This document shows positions 15,352-24,500 of a stretch of DNA of 38,579 nucleotides, piece after piece. The first letter of the stretch is position 1; every line of letters begins with the position of its first letter. The notes below the pieces were generated by a model that made no database searches, had not been told where the DNA came from, and was given only the letters and a program-made list of their open reading frames with translations. A program made the position numbers and the translations under genes. This DNA comes from Oscillospiraceae bacterium (lineage in GTDB: Bacteria; Bacillota; Clostridia; Oscillospirales; Acutalibacteraceae): NCBI GenBank assembly GCA_902780565.1, contig CACZGD010000007.1:1-38579 (forward strand), in the 5' to 3' direction.

Positions 15352-15786
15352 ATGCCGAGAGAAGACACCAAGGGCATTCTGCAGGAGTGCGATTCCGGCG
15401 TGCAGATGGGGCTGGAAAGCATTGACGAGGTGATCGACCGCGTGCAGAACCCCGCCATGCGCGAGGCGCTGCAAAGAAGCCGCACGGAGCACGTGGCGCT
15501 GCAAAACGAGATCCACAGCGCCCTGAACGAGCACGGCTGGAGCGGCAAGGACCCGAACATGATCGCGGAGCTGATGAGCAAGCTGAAGATCAAGACCGAG
15601 CTGACTATGGACCCCACCGACGCGAGGATCGCCGACCTGATGTTCGACGGCTGCGACATGGGCGTGAAAAAGCTGAGTCAGTATATCAACCGCTTCCCGA
15701 CCTCAAAGTCCCCCGCCGTGCACATCGCCGAGCGGCTGATCAAATCCGAGCAGGAGCTGGCGGACGCCATGCGCACCTTCCTGTAA
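15352..15786 (+). CDS. Hypothetical helical protein, ferritin-like bundle suspected
   Basis: 144 residues, almost entirely predicted helix, rich in charged residues and Met, with no signal peptide or membrane segment. The pattern resembles small four-helix-bundle proteins of the DUF2383/PA2169 kind (for example VQNPAMREALQRSRTEHVALQNEIHSAL and a C-terminal IKSEQELADAMRTFL). This resemblance is by eye and weak, and no metal-ligand set is clear. The ATG at 15352 follows a perfect AAGGAGGA by 6-7 bases, so expression is likely. It converges with the 62-residue gene, with only 3 bases between the stop codons. Confidence 0.8.
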   Translation: MPREDTKGILQECDSGVQMGLESIDEVIDRVQNPAMREALQRSRTEHVALQNEIHSALNEHGWSGKDPNMIAELMSKLKIKTELTMDPTDARIADLMFDGCDMGVKKLSQYINRFPTSKSPAVHIAERLIKSEQELADAMRTFL

Positions 15787-15789
15787 GCC

Positions 15790-15978
15790 TTACGCGTCGT
15801 CCTCGATCTCGAGGGCGACGTATTGTTTGCCATCCTTTTTCACCACGCCCGCGGACGAATAACAGGCGTAAACGTCCTGAAGCTCCCCGAGCAGCGCCCG
15901 GGCGTCCTTCCCCTCCGCGCTGAAATACAGCACCGTGGAGGTTTCTTTGTTTTCGGTAAAATCGGGATACAGGATCAT
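15790..15978 (-). CDS. Small hypothetical protein, 62 residues
   Basis: Short soluble protein, acidic, ending EIEDDA, with a beta-alpha-beta-like pattern (STVLYFSAEGKDARALLGEL, then KDGKQYVALEIE). I do not recognise it. The ATG at 15978 has AAAGGAG 9 bases upstream. The longer frame upstream runs through structured non-coding sequence without a ribosome site and is rejected. An inverted repeat followed by a T-run lies just upstream (16012-16096), so its expression may depend on attenuation or begin after a terminator. Confidence 0.65.
   Translation of the reverse strand: MILYPDFTENKETSTVLYFSAEGKDARALLGELQDVYACYSSAGVVKKDGKQYVALEIEDDA
15795..15820 (+). terminator. Possible terminator of the helical hypothetical gene, inside the convergent gene
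   Basis: CGTCG-t-CCTC / GAGG-g-CGACG hairpin starting 9 bases after the stop at 15786, followed by TATTGTTT. It lies in the 3' coding end of the opposing 62-residue gene. The T-tail is weak. Confidence 0.35.
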
Positions 15979-16011
15979 GGGATCAGACTCCTTTCTGATA
16001 GTGGCTGTTGA

Positions 16012-16096
16012 AAAAAGCGGACGCGCGGGATCGGGGTGTAACCATGTTACCGCTGTTACCACAAAAGAACTTATCACTGTATTTTTTATCCCGCGC
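16012..16096 (-). promoter_or_regulatory. Structured leader or terminator upstream of the 62-residue gene
   Basis: Nine-base arms GCGCGGGAT and ATCCCGCGC (16023-16031 and 16088-16096) enclose a segment with three GTAAC/GTTAC units (16038-16060). On the minus strand the closing arm is followed by GTCCGC and six T (16012-16017). It could terminate the MATE transcript, which ends at 16163, or act as an attenuator of the small gene. Confidence 0.4.
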
Positions 16097-16162
16097 CGTG
16101 TGCGGCAAAATACCATACGCCCGTTCACCCGCCGGACCTTGCCCGGAAAAGCGGCGCGTCTG

Positions 16163-17548
16163 TTACACGAGCGTTCTGATCCACACCTTTTTATGCACAA
16201 GGGTGAGGCCGAGCACGTCCTTGATGATCTCGAGCGACATGACGATGGGATAGACCCAATAGATGCTCAGGTGCCCGACGTAATACAGCAGATAGGCTGT
16301 GGGGACCGCGATGAGCCAGACGGAGCCGGAATCGAACAGCGAGGTGATTACGGTCTTGCCGCCGGAGCGCAGCGTGAAATAGGAGGCGTTGGAGATCGCC
16401 TGCAGCGGCAGGGCGCACGCCGAAACGCGGATGAAATACCGCGCGAGCCCGATACTCGCCTCGCTGGTGTTATAGAACCGCGTGATCTCGCCGCCCACGG
16501 CGAACATGATGAGCCCCACGACCACGCTGATGGCAAAGGAGAAGGCGGTGAGCTTTCTGGCGGCGTCGTAGGCCTTGTCGCCGTCCCCCGCGCCGAGGTG
16601 CTTGCCCGCGATGATGCCGATGGCGGAGCCCATGGTGAGGAACGCCATGGCGAACAGGTTCGAGATCGTGGACGAGATGGAATAGCCCGCCACAACGTCC
16701 AGCCCGTGCAGCGAATAGGCGATGGACATGGCCGTCATGCCGCCGGACCACAGGATCTCGTTGAACAGGATCGGCAGGCCCTTGCGCGCCATCTGCCCCA
16801 GCGCCTCGCCGGGAATATAAAGACTGCGGAACGCGCCGCGGATATAGGGGAATCTCCGCTTGTGCGTATAGACGAACAAAATCAGGATCACGCATTCCAC
16901 AAAGCGCGAAAAGACCGTGGCGACCGCCGCGCCGGTCACGCCCCAGCCGGGGAAGCCGACGAGCGGATGCGGGAAGATGAGCAGAAAATTGAACAGGCAG
17001 TTCGTGCCGACCGCAAGGAAGCCCACGACCATGGGCGTGAGGGTATCGCCGGTCTGACGCATGGTATCCGCAAACACCTGCGTGAACGCGAAGGGCAGCA
17101 GCCCGAAGAGCATGACGAACAGATACTCCTTCGCATAGTCCATGGTCAGGGTGAGGTCGCCCTCATATTCCCCGTCGTGCAGGAAGAGGTTGATCAGCGG
17201 CTCCTGAAACAGCACAAGGATCGCCGCGCCGACCGCGAAGATCAGCACCGCCAGGATCGCCTTGAGGCGCAGGGTATAGCGTACGCCGTCCTCATCCTTC
17301 TTGCCGTAATACTGCGCGGTGAATATGCCGATGCCGCTGAGGCCCCCGAAGACCGCGAGGGTGAAAATAAACAGGATCTGATTCACGATGGAAACGCCGG
17401 ACATCTGCTCGGTGCCGAGGCTCCCCACCATGATGTTATCGAGCATGCTGACCAGATTCGTGATGAGGTTCTGCAGCATGATGGGCAGGGCGACGGTCAG
17501 CGCGGTTTTATAAAACGCCTTGTCGCCGATGAATTTTTTCAGAAACAT
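16163..17548 (-). CDS. MATE-family multidrug/metabolite exporter
   Basis: 461 residues with 12 hydrophobic segments and the MATE pattern from the start: FYKTALTVALPIMLQNLITNLVSMLDNIMVGSLGTEQMSGVSIVNQI. The second half repeats the fold (ARKGLPILFNEILWSGGMTAMSIAY). The family exports cationic drugs or metabolites using Na+ or H+ gradients; the substrate is unknown. The ribosome site before the ATG at 17548 is poor: the nearest purine-rich run (GAGAGAG) is about 15 bases away. Translation may therefore be weak or coupled. It lies 71 bases after folA on the same strand, so it may be the third gene of a thyA-folA unit. Confidence 0.93.
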   Translation of the reverse strand: MFLKKFIGDKAFYKTALTVALPIMLQNLITNLVSMLDNIMVGSLGTEQMSGVSIVNQILFIFTLAVFGGLSGIGIFTAQYYGKKDEDGVRYTLRLKAILAVLIFAVGAAILVLFQEPLINLFLHDGEYEGDLTLTMDYAKEYLFVMLFGLLPFAFTQVFADTMRQTGDTLTPMVVGFLAVGTNCLFNFLLIFPHPLVGFPGWGVTGAAVATVFSRFVECVILILFVYTHKRRFPYIRGAFRSLYIPGEALGQMARKGLPILFNEILWSGGMTAMSIAYSLHGLDVVAGYSISSTISNLFAMAFLTMGSAIGIIAGKHLGAGDGDKAYDAARKLTAFSFAISVVVGLIMFAVGGEITRFYNTSEASIGLARYFIRVSACALPLQAISNASYFTLRSGGKTVITSLFDSGSVWLIAVPTAYLLYYVGHLSIYWVYPIVMSLEIIKDVLGLTLVHKKVWIRTLV

Positions 17549-17619
17549 ACAAATGATTCAGGCTCTCTCGCCTGCGCCTTTCTTTTTTTCTTAACGTGCG
17601 GAGCGGTAAACGACCGGTC

Positions 17620-18117
17620 TCAGGCGTTTGCGTCCGCGCCCTTCTTTCGTTCATAAAGAACGTGTCTGTATGGGATGCCCTCCCGGTTTTCGTCCAGCAC
17701 CGTGCGGGTATAGTCGTTCGGGTCGAACGCCGGGAACCAGGTATCCGCCGAGGGGTCGGCAGCCGCGGCCTCGGTCAGGTAGAGCCTGTCCGCCAGCGGC
17801 AGGAACGCGCGGTAGATCTGCCCGCCGCCGATCACAAAGACCTCCGGCGCGTCCGGAACGAGGTCCAGCGCCGAAACGGGGGATTCCGCCGTCACAGCCC
17901 CGGGAGCGGTATAGTCCCGGCTTTTCGTGATCACGATATTGAGCCGCCCGGGCAGCGCGCGGGGCAGGCTTTCAAAGGTTTTGCGCCCCATAAGCACGGG
18001 GCAGCCCATGGTGACGCGCTTGAAAAACGGCAGGTCGCCCGGCAGCCGCCACAGCAGCGCGTTGTTTTTGCCAAGCTCGCCGTGTTCGCCCACGGCGGCG
18101 ATCAGGGACAGGATCAT
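17620..18117 (-). CDS. folA: Dihydrofolate reductase
   Basis: NADPH-dependent reduction of dihydrofolate to tetrahydrofolate; it recycles the dihydrofolate made by ThyA encoded just upstream. 165 residues, normal length. Motifs: MILSLIAAVGEHGELGKNN, the active-site segment LLWRLPGDLPFFK with the conserved acidic residue, VLMGRKTFESLP, GRLNIVITKS, and the cofactor loop VFVIGGGQIYRAFL. The ATG at 18117 follows AAAGGAG by 6 bases. It lies 18 bases after the thyA stop, so the two are translated from one message. Confidence 0.96.
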   Translation of the reverse strand: MILSLIAAVGEHGELGKNNALLWRLPGDLPFFKRVTMGCPVLMGRKTFESLPRALPGRLNIVITKSRDYTAPGAVTAESPVSALDLVPDAPEVFVIGGGQIYRAFLPLADRLYLTEAAAADPSADTWFPAFDPNDYTRTVLDENREGIPYRHVLYERKKGADANA

Positions 18118-18135
18118 GAGGGGCTCCTTTCTGAA

Positions 18136-19038
18136 TTACTGCGCGATCGGGAACGAGATCTTGCCCATATGCTCGTAGCCGATGAGCTTCACGTCGCGGC
18201 AGTCCTTGGAATTGTCGAAGGCGAAAAAGTCCGTCACGTCGGGATTCAGCCAGAGCTGCGGGGCGGGCAGGTGCCCCTTTTCATCGAAGCGGGCGATCTG
18301 CTCCTTCACGCCGTCCACCTGATTGACGTAGATATGCGCGTCCTTGATGGACCAGTAAAGGTGGCCGGGCTTCAGCCCCGTGATCTGCGCCAGCATATAC
18401 AGGAGCGTGGCGTACTGCGTGACGTTGAAGGGCAGGCCCAGCGGCACGTCGCAGGAGCGCTGATGCACCCACGCGGACAGGCGGCCGTTTGTGACGTCCC
18501 ACTCGCTGGACCAGACGCAGGAGGGCAGCACAGCCGTGGGCAGATAGTCGTTCTGCCACAGGGACATGAGCATACGCCGGTCCGTGCGCGCGTTTTTGAG
18601 CTTGTCGATGAGCTGCTGCGTGAGCCCGAATTTACGGACGATCCAGCCGTAGGCGGTGCCGATGGTGTGCGCCCACTCCTTGCCGAATTCCCGCGTCACG
18701 CGCTGACGGACGAGCTTGCCGTCCGCGTCCGGCAGCAGTTGCTCGGCGGTCCAGAAGCCGTTTTCGTCGATCTCCCACTCGTCCCAGATATGTACGTTCC
18801 GTTCCTGCAGCCAGCGCACGTCGTTGGACTGGACCTGATAGATCCACAGCATTTCCAGCACCGCCTGCCGGATGAAGAGCTGCTTCGTGGTCAGGATCGG
18901 GTATTCGGCGGCAAGGTCGAAATCAAAGGTATACGCCGGCAGCTTGATCGTATCGATCCCCGTGCGGTTCTCCACCCGCACGCCGTCGGCAAGGATCTTT
19001 TTGCAAAGACCGATATAGTCAACGTCCCATTGTGACAT
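18136..19038 (-). CDS. thyA: Thymidylate synthase (ThyA family, divergent active-site loop)
   Basis: Makes dTMP from dUMP with methylenetetrahydrofolate. 300 residues. Recognisable: RTGIDTIKLPAYTFDFDL (the usual RTGxxT start), WDEW, RQRVTREFG, catalytic Cys174 in LPSCVWSSEW, the dUMP-binding HQRSCDVPLGLPFNVTQYA, and DAHIYVNQ. In well-studied enzymes the Cys is followed by His (PCH) and QF; here it is followed by Val, Trp and later EW. This marks a divergent subfamily, though the Cys, QRS and Asn residues are intact. The ATG at 19038 is preceded by AGGGGGA. Its own promoter precedes it, and folA follows it. Confidence 0.93.
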   Translation of the reverse strand: MSQWDVDYIGLCKKILADGVRVENRTGIDTIKLPAYTFDFDLAAEYPILTTKQLFIRQAVLEMLWIYQVQSNDVRWLQERNVHIWDEWEIDENGFWTAEQLLPDADGKLVRQRVTREFGKEWAHTIGTAYGWIVRKFGLTQQLIDKLKNARTDRRMLMSLWQNDYLPTAVLPSCVWSSEWDVTNGRLSAWVHQRSCDVPLGLPFNVTQYATLLYMLAQITGLKPGHLYWSIKDAHIYVNQVDGVKEQIARFDEKGHLPAPQLWLNPDVTDFFAFDNSKDCRDVKLIGYEHMGKISFPIAQ

Positions 19039-19067
19039 CGCAAAGTCCCCCTATTATAGTTTGCTCT

Positions 19068-19096
19068 ATTGTATCATACGCAGACGCGAAAAGCAA
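19068..19096 (-). promoter_or_regulatory. thyA-folA promoter
   Basis: Minus strand TTGCTT (19091-19096), 17-base spacer, TACAAT (19068-19073), giving a leader of about 23-30 bases. A second TATAAT-like hexamer lies nearer the gene but has no -35. Confidence 0.6.
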
Positions 19097-19128
19097 GGAC
19101 AAAATCCCGCGCTGTCCGGCAAACGGGG

Positions 19129-19157
19129 TTTACTTTTCGCGCGCGATTTGCTATACT
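19129..19157 (+). promoter_or_regulatory. recG promoter
   Basis: TTTACT (19129-19134), 17-base spacer, TATACT (19152-19157), 35 bases upstream of the recG start and divergent from the thyA promoter. Confidence 0.65.
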
Positions 19158-19192
19158 GAGAGCATCAACAAACCGGAAGGGAGACTGCCCGT

Positions 19193-21247
19193 ATGGATCT
19201 GCTCGATTCGTCCGTCAAATACTTAAAGGGCGTCGGCGAACGCCGCGCCGCGCTTCTCGGCAAGCTCGGGATCGTGACGGTGCGCGACCTGCTTTACGCC
19301 TTTCCCTTCCGCTATGAGGACTGGGGCAGCACAACCGCGATCGCGGACCTTGCGATCGGGCAGACGCAGTGCGTGCGGGTGAACGTGGCCTACCGCCCCA
19401 GCGAGGCGCGCACCGCCGGGGGGACGCTGCTGACCAAGGCCACCGTGACCGACGGCACAGGCTACCTGCGGCTGCTGTTTTTCAACAACGCCTATATCTA
19501 TAAGGATCTGCTGGACGAGGAGACCGAGTTCCTGTTCTTCGGCAAGGTGGAGCCGGACCGCGAGGGGCACCTGAGCATGACGGGCCCCAGAATGCTGAAA
19601 GCGGCGGGCAACGCCTGCCTGCACCCCGTGTATCACGCCGTGAAGGGCGTCACCTCCAGACAGATCGAAAGCGTGGTGAAGACCGCGCTGGAAAAATGCG
19701 GCGACGCGGTCGGCGATCCGCTGGGCGAGGAGACGCGAATAGGCTATCATCTGCCGGACCTTGCCGACGCGCTGCGGGCGATGCACTTCCCGACCGACGA
19801 AGCGGACCTTGCCGCTGCCAGACGTCGGCTGATCTATGACGAATTGCTGGTGCTGCAGCTCGGAATCCTGAAGGAGGGGCAAAAGACGCACGGCGGGAAC
19901 GCCCCCGCGATTCCGGATACGGCGCTGGAGCCGTTCTGGGCAAGGCTCCCCTTTTCCCCGACCGGGGCGCAGAGACGCGCGGCGGCGGAGTGCCTGCGCG
20001 ATATGGCAGGCGGCGGGCGGCCCATGCGCCGTTTGCTGCAAGGGGACGTGGGCAGCGGCAAGACCGCCGTGGCGGCGGCGCTGATCGCCTGCGCGGCGAA
20101 ATCCGGGTACCAGAGCGTGCTGATGGCGCCGACCGAGGTGCTGGCGACCCAGCATTACGCCACGTTCTGCCGCTTTTTTGAGGGGACGGACGTGACGGTG
20201 CGGCTGCTGACCGGCAGCACGCGGGCCGGGGAGCGGCGCGAGATCCTGGCGTCCCTGGCGTCCGGCGAGACCGCCCTTTTGATCGGGACGCACGCGGTGA
20301 TCACGCCGGACGTGACGTTTCACGATCTGGCGCTGGCGGTCACGGACGAGCAGCACCGCTTCGGCGTGGGGCAGCGCGGCGCGCTTTCCGCCAAGGGACG
20401 CGCCCCGCACGTGCTGGTGATGTCCGCCACCCCCATTCCGCGCACGCTGTCGCTGATCGTGTACGGCGACCTTGCGATCTCGGTGCTGGACGAAAAACCC
20501 AAGGGACGGCAGGAGATCGATACCTACGCGGTGCCGTCGTCCTTCCATCCCCGCATCTACGCCTTTCTCAAAAAGCACCTCGATCTGGGCAGGCAGGCCT
20601 ATATCGTGTGTCCGCTGGCGGAGGAAAAGCCGGACGAGGACGAGCTGGAGACCGCCAGCCGCCTTTCCGCCGAGGCCTATATGAAGGAGCTTTCCGCCGG
20701 GGTGTTCAAAGACTATAAAACCGCCCTGCTGCACGGCAAAATGAAACCGAAGGAAAAGGACGCGATCATGGCGGATTTCGTGCGCGGGGACACGCAGCTT
20801 CTCATTTGCACCGTGGTGATCGAGGTAGGCATCGACGTGCCGAACGCGAACGTGATCGTGATCGAAAACGCGGAGTGCTTCGGGCTGTCGCAGCTCCATC
20901 AGCTTCGCGGACGCGTGGGTCGCGGCGACGCGAAATCCTATTGCGTGCTGATCAGCGACGCCGAGGGCGAGACCGCCAAGGAGCGCTTTGCGATCATGAC
21001 CGAGACCAACGACGGCTTTCAGATCGCCGAAAAGGACCTGGAGATGCGCGGCCCCGGCGACTTTTTCGGGGCAAGGCAGTCCGGTCTGCCGGACCTGCGG
21101 CTGGCGAACCTGATGACCGACAGCCGCGTGCTGTATACCGCGCAGCGGGACGCGAAGACCATCCTTGCCGCCGACCCCGACCTCACGGACCCGCGCCACG
21201 TTGCCCTCGCCGCCGCCGTAAAACGGCTGTTCGCGGAAATCTCGTGA
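19193..21247 (+). CDS. recG: ATP-dependent DNA helicase RecG
   Basis: Branch-migrating superfamily 2 helicase that regresses stalled forks and resolves recombination intermediates. 684 residues, full length for the family. N-terminal VKYLKGVGERRAALLGKLGI and the wedge/OB domain precede the helicase core. The core has Walker A GDVGSGKTAVAAAL (about residue 283-296), the characteristic DEQHRFGVGQR (about 384-394), SATPIPRTL, and the C-terminal VVIEVGIDVPNANVIVIENAE with QLRGRVGRG. The ATG at 19193 has GGGAG about 9 bases upstream. It appears monocistronic. Identification is secure. Confidence 0.96.
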   Translation: MDLLDSSVKYLKGVGERRAALLGKLGIVTVRDLLYAFPFRYEDWGSTTAIADLAIGQTQCVRVNVAYRPSEARTAGGTLLTKATVTDGTGYLRLLFFNNAYIYKDLLDEETEFLFFGKVEPDREGHLSMTGPRMLKAAGNACLHPVYHAVKGVTSRQIESVVKTALEKCGDAVGDPLGEETRIGYHLPDLADALRAMHFPTDEADLAAARRRLIYDELLVLQLGILKEGQKTHGGNAPAIPDTALEPFWARLPFSPTGAQRRAAAECLRDMAGGGRPMRRLLQGDVGSGKTAVAAALIACAAKSGYQSVLMAPTEVLATQHYATFCRFFEGTDVTVRLLTGSTRAGERREILASLASGETALLIGTHAVITPDVTFHDLALAVTDEQHRFGVGQRGALSAKGRAPHVLVMSATPIPRTLSLIVYGDLAISVLDEKPKGRQEIDTYAVPSSFHPRIYAFLKKHLDLGRQAYIVCPLAEEKPDEDELETASRLSAEAYMKELSAGVFKDYKTALLHGKMKPKEKDAIMADFVRGDTQLLICTVVIEVGIDVPNANVIVIENAECFGLSQLHQLRGRVGRGDAKSYCVLISDAEGETAKERFAIMTETNDGFQIAEKDLEMRGPGDFFGARQSGLPDLRLANLMTDSRVLYTAQRDAKTILAADPDLTDPRHVALAAAVKRLFAEIS

Positions 21248-21349
21248 GCCGGGCTTTGCACGGCGGGTACACGGGTGAAGGGATAAAAAAGGAAAAAACA
21301 CAGGACCCGCGGTCGGCATTGCAAGCCGGACGGCGGCGCCATTATGCAA

Positions 21350-21381
21350 GCGGCGGCGAAGCCAAATGGCTTCACCGCCGC
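21350..21381. terminator. Long hairpin between recG and the LRR surface-protein gene
   Basis: 14-bp stem GCGGCGGCGAAGCC with one mismatch against its partner and an AAAT loop, in the 155-base convergent gap. It has no run of T on either side (TCTTC on plus, TTGCATAAT on minus), so termination efficiency is uncertain. It is the only strong hairpin available to either gene. Confidence 0.5.
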
Positions 21382-21402
21382 TCTTCATACAAGGGAAAAA
21401 AG

Positions 21403-21564
21403 TTAACGGAACAGGTTTTTGAAGAAGTACGCAATATGATGGAAGAACTTGATGAGCCCGGCAAAAGGACCGGTATGGTATTTGCCGCAAACGCAGTTGG
21501 ATTCTTCCTTCCCGCCCAGCTTCGCGCCGCAGGCGTCGCAGGCGCCGTCGCCGTTACCGTCGTG
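21403..21564 (-). other. Shared C-terminal tail module, copy in the LRR protein
   Basis: The last 53 residues: HDGNGDGACDACG, a short linker (AKLGGKEESN), CVCGKYH, TGPFAGL, then an aromatic hydrophobic helix with FFHHIAYFFKNLF. It matches the end of the subtilase at 29534-29749 in order and spacing of knuckle, linker, knuckle, helix and terminal NLF. The role in retention or sorting is inferred. Confidence 0.6.
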
Positions 21565-24500
21565 ATGCGCGAGCTTCTGGATCTTCAGGGTCTCAACGTG
21601 GCGGCTGTCGTTTCCGCACACACGCTGCTGCAGGCCCTCTTGCGTGCAGGTCGGTTCTTTCACGACGGTCCAGCTTCCGTAACGGTGGCCGGTCGCTTTG
21701 ATGCTCTCGGTCCTTCCGCCGCCGCAAACCGCGCAGGTATAGCGTTTGACGCCTGCCGCCGTACACGTGGGCGAGCTTTCCACAACGCCCTGATCCCACT
21801 GATGCGCCGCCGTTTCAACGTGCGAAGGATCGTTGGCGCACACACGCCGGTGGGTGGTCCCGTCCAGCGCCGTCCAGTCGCCGTAACGGTGACCTGTCGG
21901 GGCGATGGACGAGGAAGCGGTCAGGACCGCGTTGCAGACGCGGCAGCGGATCTCTACGGTGTTGCCCGCAGCGGTACAGGTCGCCGCCTTCGCTTCCCTG
22001 CTTGTATAAGGCGTATGGTCCACAATGGGCAGGCTTTCTTCCTTTCTGTCGCCGCAGACGCAGACTCCGGTCTTCAGACCTGTCTTTGTGCAGGTGGGTT
22101 CCTGCGTCACGGTCCAGGTGTATTCGTGAATGCAGGCCACGGTGATCTTTTCGCTGATCAGCTCGCCGGCATAGCTGCCGGTCGCCGTGATCTTCACAAA
22201 GATTTGGGCGCCGACGTCGGCGGGAGTCAGGGTATAGGTTTCCTGCGTGGCGTCCGCGATCGGTTCGTCATTGCGATACCACCGGAAGATAACCTGCGCG
22301 TCGGAGACCGGCGCAAACACCGCGCGGACCGTATTGCCGCGTTCGGGCGCGCCCTCGATCGTAACAGTCCCCTCCAGCGGAAGCGCTTCGGTCCGAACGG
22401 TGAGCGGCGTGCTTTCCCCGCCCGCCGTATGGGAGGGCGTTTCGGCCTTGCGCACCACGAAAACGTATTCCGTGTTCGGGATCAGATCCGTGAACACCGG
22501 CGAATCGCTCCATGCGCCGTCCGCGCATTTATACTGGTAGCCGTCAAACGCCGTAAGCTCAACGGTGCGGCTGCCGACGGTTTTTGCAACAGGCGCAAGG
22601 ACCGTTGCGCCGGGCGCCTTCACAGGCACAACGGCCTGCGCCGTAAGCGCGCCGGTATTGGAATTGATTCCCTGCAGGACGGCGGAGATCTGTCTGCCGA
22701 CGTCCTCTGCCGTCAGTGTATACTGTTCGGTCCGCGCCACGCACACGCCGTCGCGCAGCCACTGCGTTTCATATTCCGCGTCTTCGGTCGTGACCGCGTC
22801 CGTATTGACCGTGAGCGTTTCCCCATACACGGCGCTGCCGACGATGGAGATCTCGCCCTGCAGCATAACGGGAGTCGTATCCGTAACGGTCAGCAAAAGG
22901 AGCTGCACGTTTTCGTTTTCTTCGCCCTCGTTGAACACGCATTCAAGCGTATGCGAGCCGGGCGAAAGCGTGGACAGGTAGGCGGCGGACAGCGTGAGAA
23001 CGCTGTCGCTGTATGTGTAATCGCTTTCGGAAAGACCGCGCACACGGCTGAAGGTGTTTGCGTTCTCACGGATCTCCACCGAGACGTCCTGCACGGCTGC
23101 AAGGTCCGTTACGGCTGCGTCCGGCGTCAGGACCGGCGCGACACACACAAGCTCCTCGTCATAGAACAGCTCCGTTTCCTCAAAATTGAGGATCGCAAGC
23201 GTCATGGCGTCGTTGCCCGCATTCGCGTCCTCGCCGTCGGTCTCTACCCATGCCGTGATCTGACCGTTGAGCGACTCATCTGTAAAGACAGAATCGGACA
23301 GCTCCAGCGTGTAGGTGGCCGTTTCGCCGGGGGCAATGCTTTCAAGCTCGATCTCGGCGTAGATTTCGGTTTCCGCCTCGGGATCCTGTTTGCCGAGCGC
23401 GGTTTTCAGCATACCAGGCGCGGAGGGCAGGGTCCCCTCGTTCGTCACGTTGATGATCAGGCTGTTATCCGCGCCGACGGAAAACTGCTGCGCTTCCACG
23501 TGCAGATCCGCCTGCCAGAACCGGAACGGGAACGCTTCACTCGCGCCGCTGTCTTCTGCTGCCACGGTGACGGTATAATCCGCGTCGAGCGCTTCATCCG
23601 GCGCGGTCAGCAGAACGGCAAGCTCGCTGCTTTCGCCTGCCCCGATCGAAACGGCTCTGGTTTCCTGCAGCAGCACGCCGCCGTTGGGATCCAGAACGGT
23701 AATCACGGCGTTTTCGACGTCCGCGAAACCGTTATTGCGCACGGTGAGCGTAAGCGCGCGCTGCGCCCCGGGCACGGAACCGGTTTCCGTTTCCACGTTC
23801 GTCACGGTCAGAGCCGCGGCGGGATGATTCTGCGTCACGCAAAGGCGGGCTGTCGTTTCATAGCTGTCCTCGCCGAAGGTGACCTCGTTTTCGCGGTACG
23901 CAAGCATCCATTTGCCGTTTGCGAACACCGCGCCGTAAGCGCCGACGTAATGCTCGGAATCGGTCAAAGCGATCGGCTGCGTCCATCTCGCGCCGTCATA
24001 ATAAAGCGCATAGACGTTGCTGCTTTCTTCCTCCGAGGAAGTATAGGTGATCGCGTAACGGCCGTCTTTGCAGTCGACCCAGCGGAAATTGCAGTCGACT
24101 GCCGTTTCGCCGAGGTCGATCGTCTGCGCCTCGCCCTCGGGATCGGTCAGATAGCGGATCTGCCCGTTTTCATACCACATGAGGACGTTTGCGCCCTTGA
24201 AGGTCGTAAATTGCAGGTTGCCCTTTATGCCGGGCTCCCCGACCTCGCGGCTTTCGCCCGTTTCGGAGAAGAGGACCAGCGTTCTGTCGGTTTCGGTAAC
24301 AGGGTCGCCGTCCGCGTCCATCACGGCAGCCGTAACAGCCGCGCCGTTCCATGCGCCGACTGCCAGATCCGGGATCAGATTGACCCCTCGGACATAGGTC
24401 ACGGGCTCGCTCCAGACGCCGTTTTCAAGCTTTGACATCCGGATCCGGTTGCTGCCGTCCGCGCCAAAGATCTCGCCGTTTTCATTCGACGCCCAAACGG

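Noticed and set aside
15935-17656. Plus-strand frame opposite the MATE gene
   Set aside because: His/Arg/Asp-rich shadow translation with no ribosome site; the MATE protein is clear on the minus strand.
19223-21490. Long minus-strand frame opposite recG
   Set aside because: Antisense shadow of recG in GC-rich DNA; no recognisable domain.
20806-24435. Long plus-strand frame overlapping the end of recG and the LRR C-terminal gene
   Set aside because: It overlaps recG in another frame, has an Arg/Gly/Ala-rich product and matches no family; opposite-strand domains are clear.
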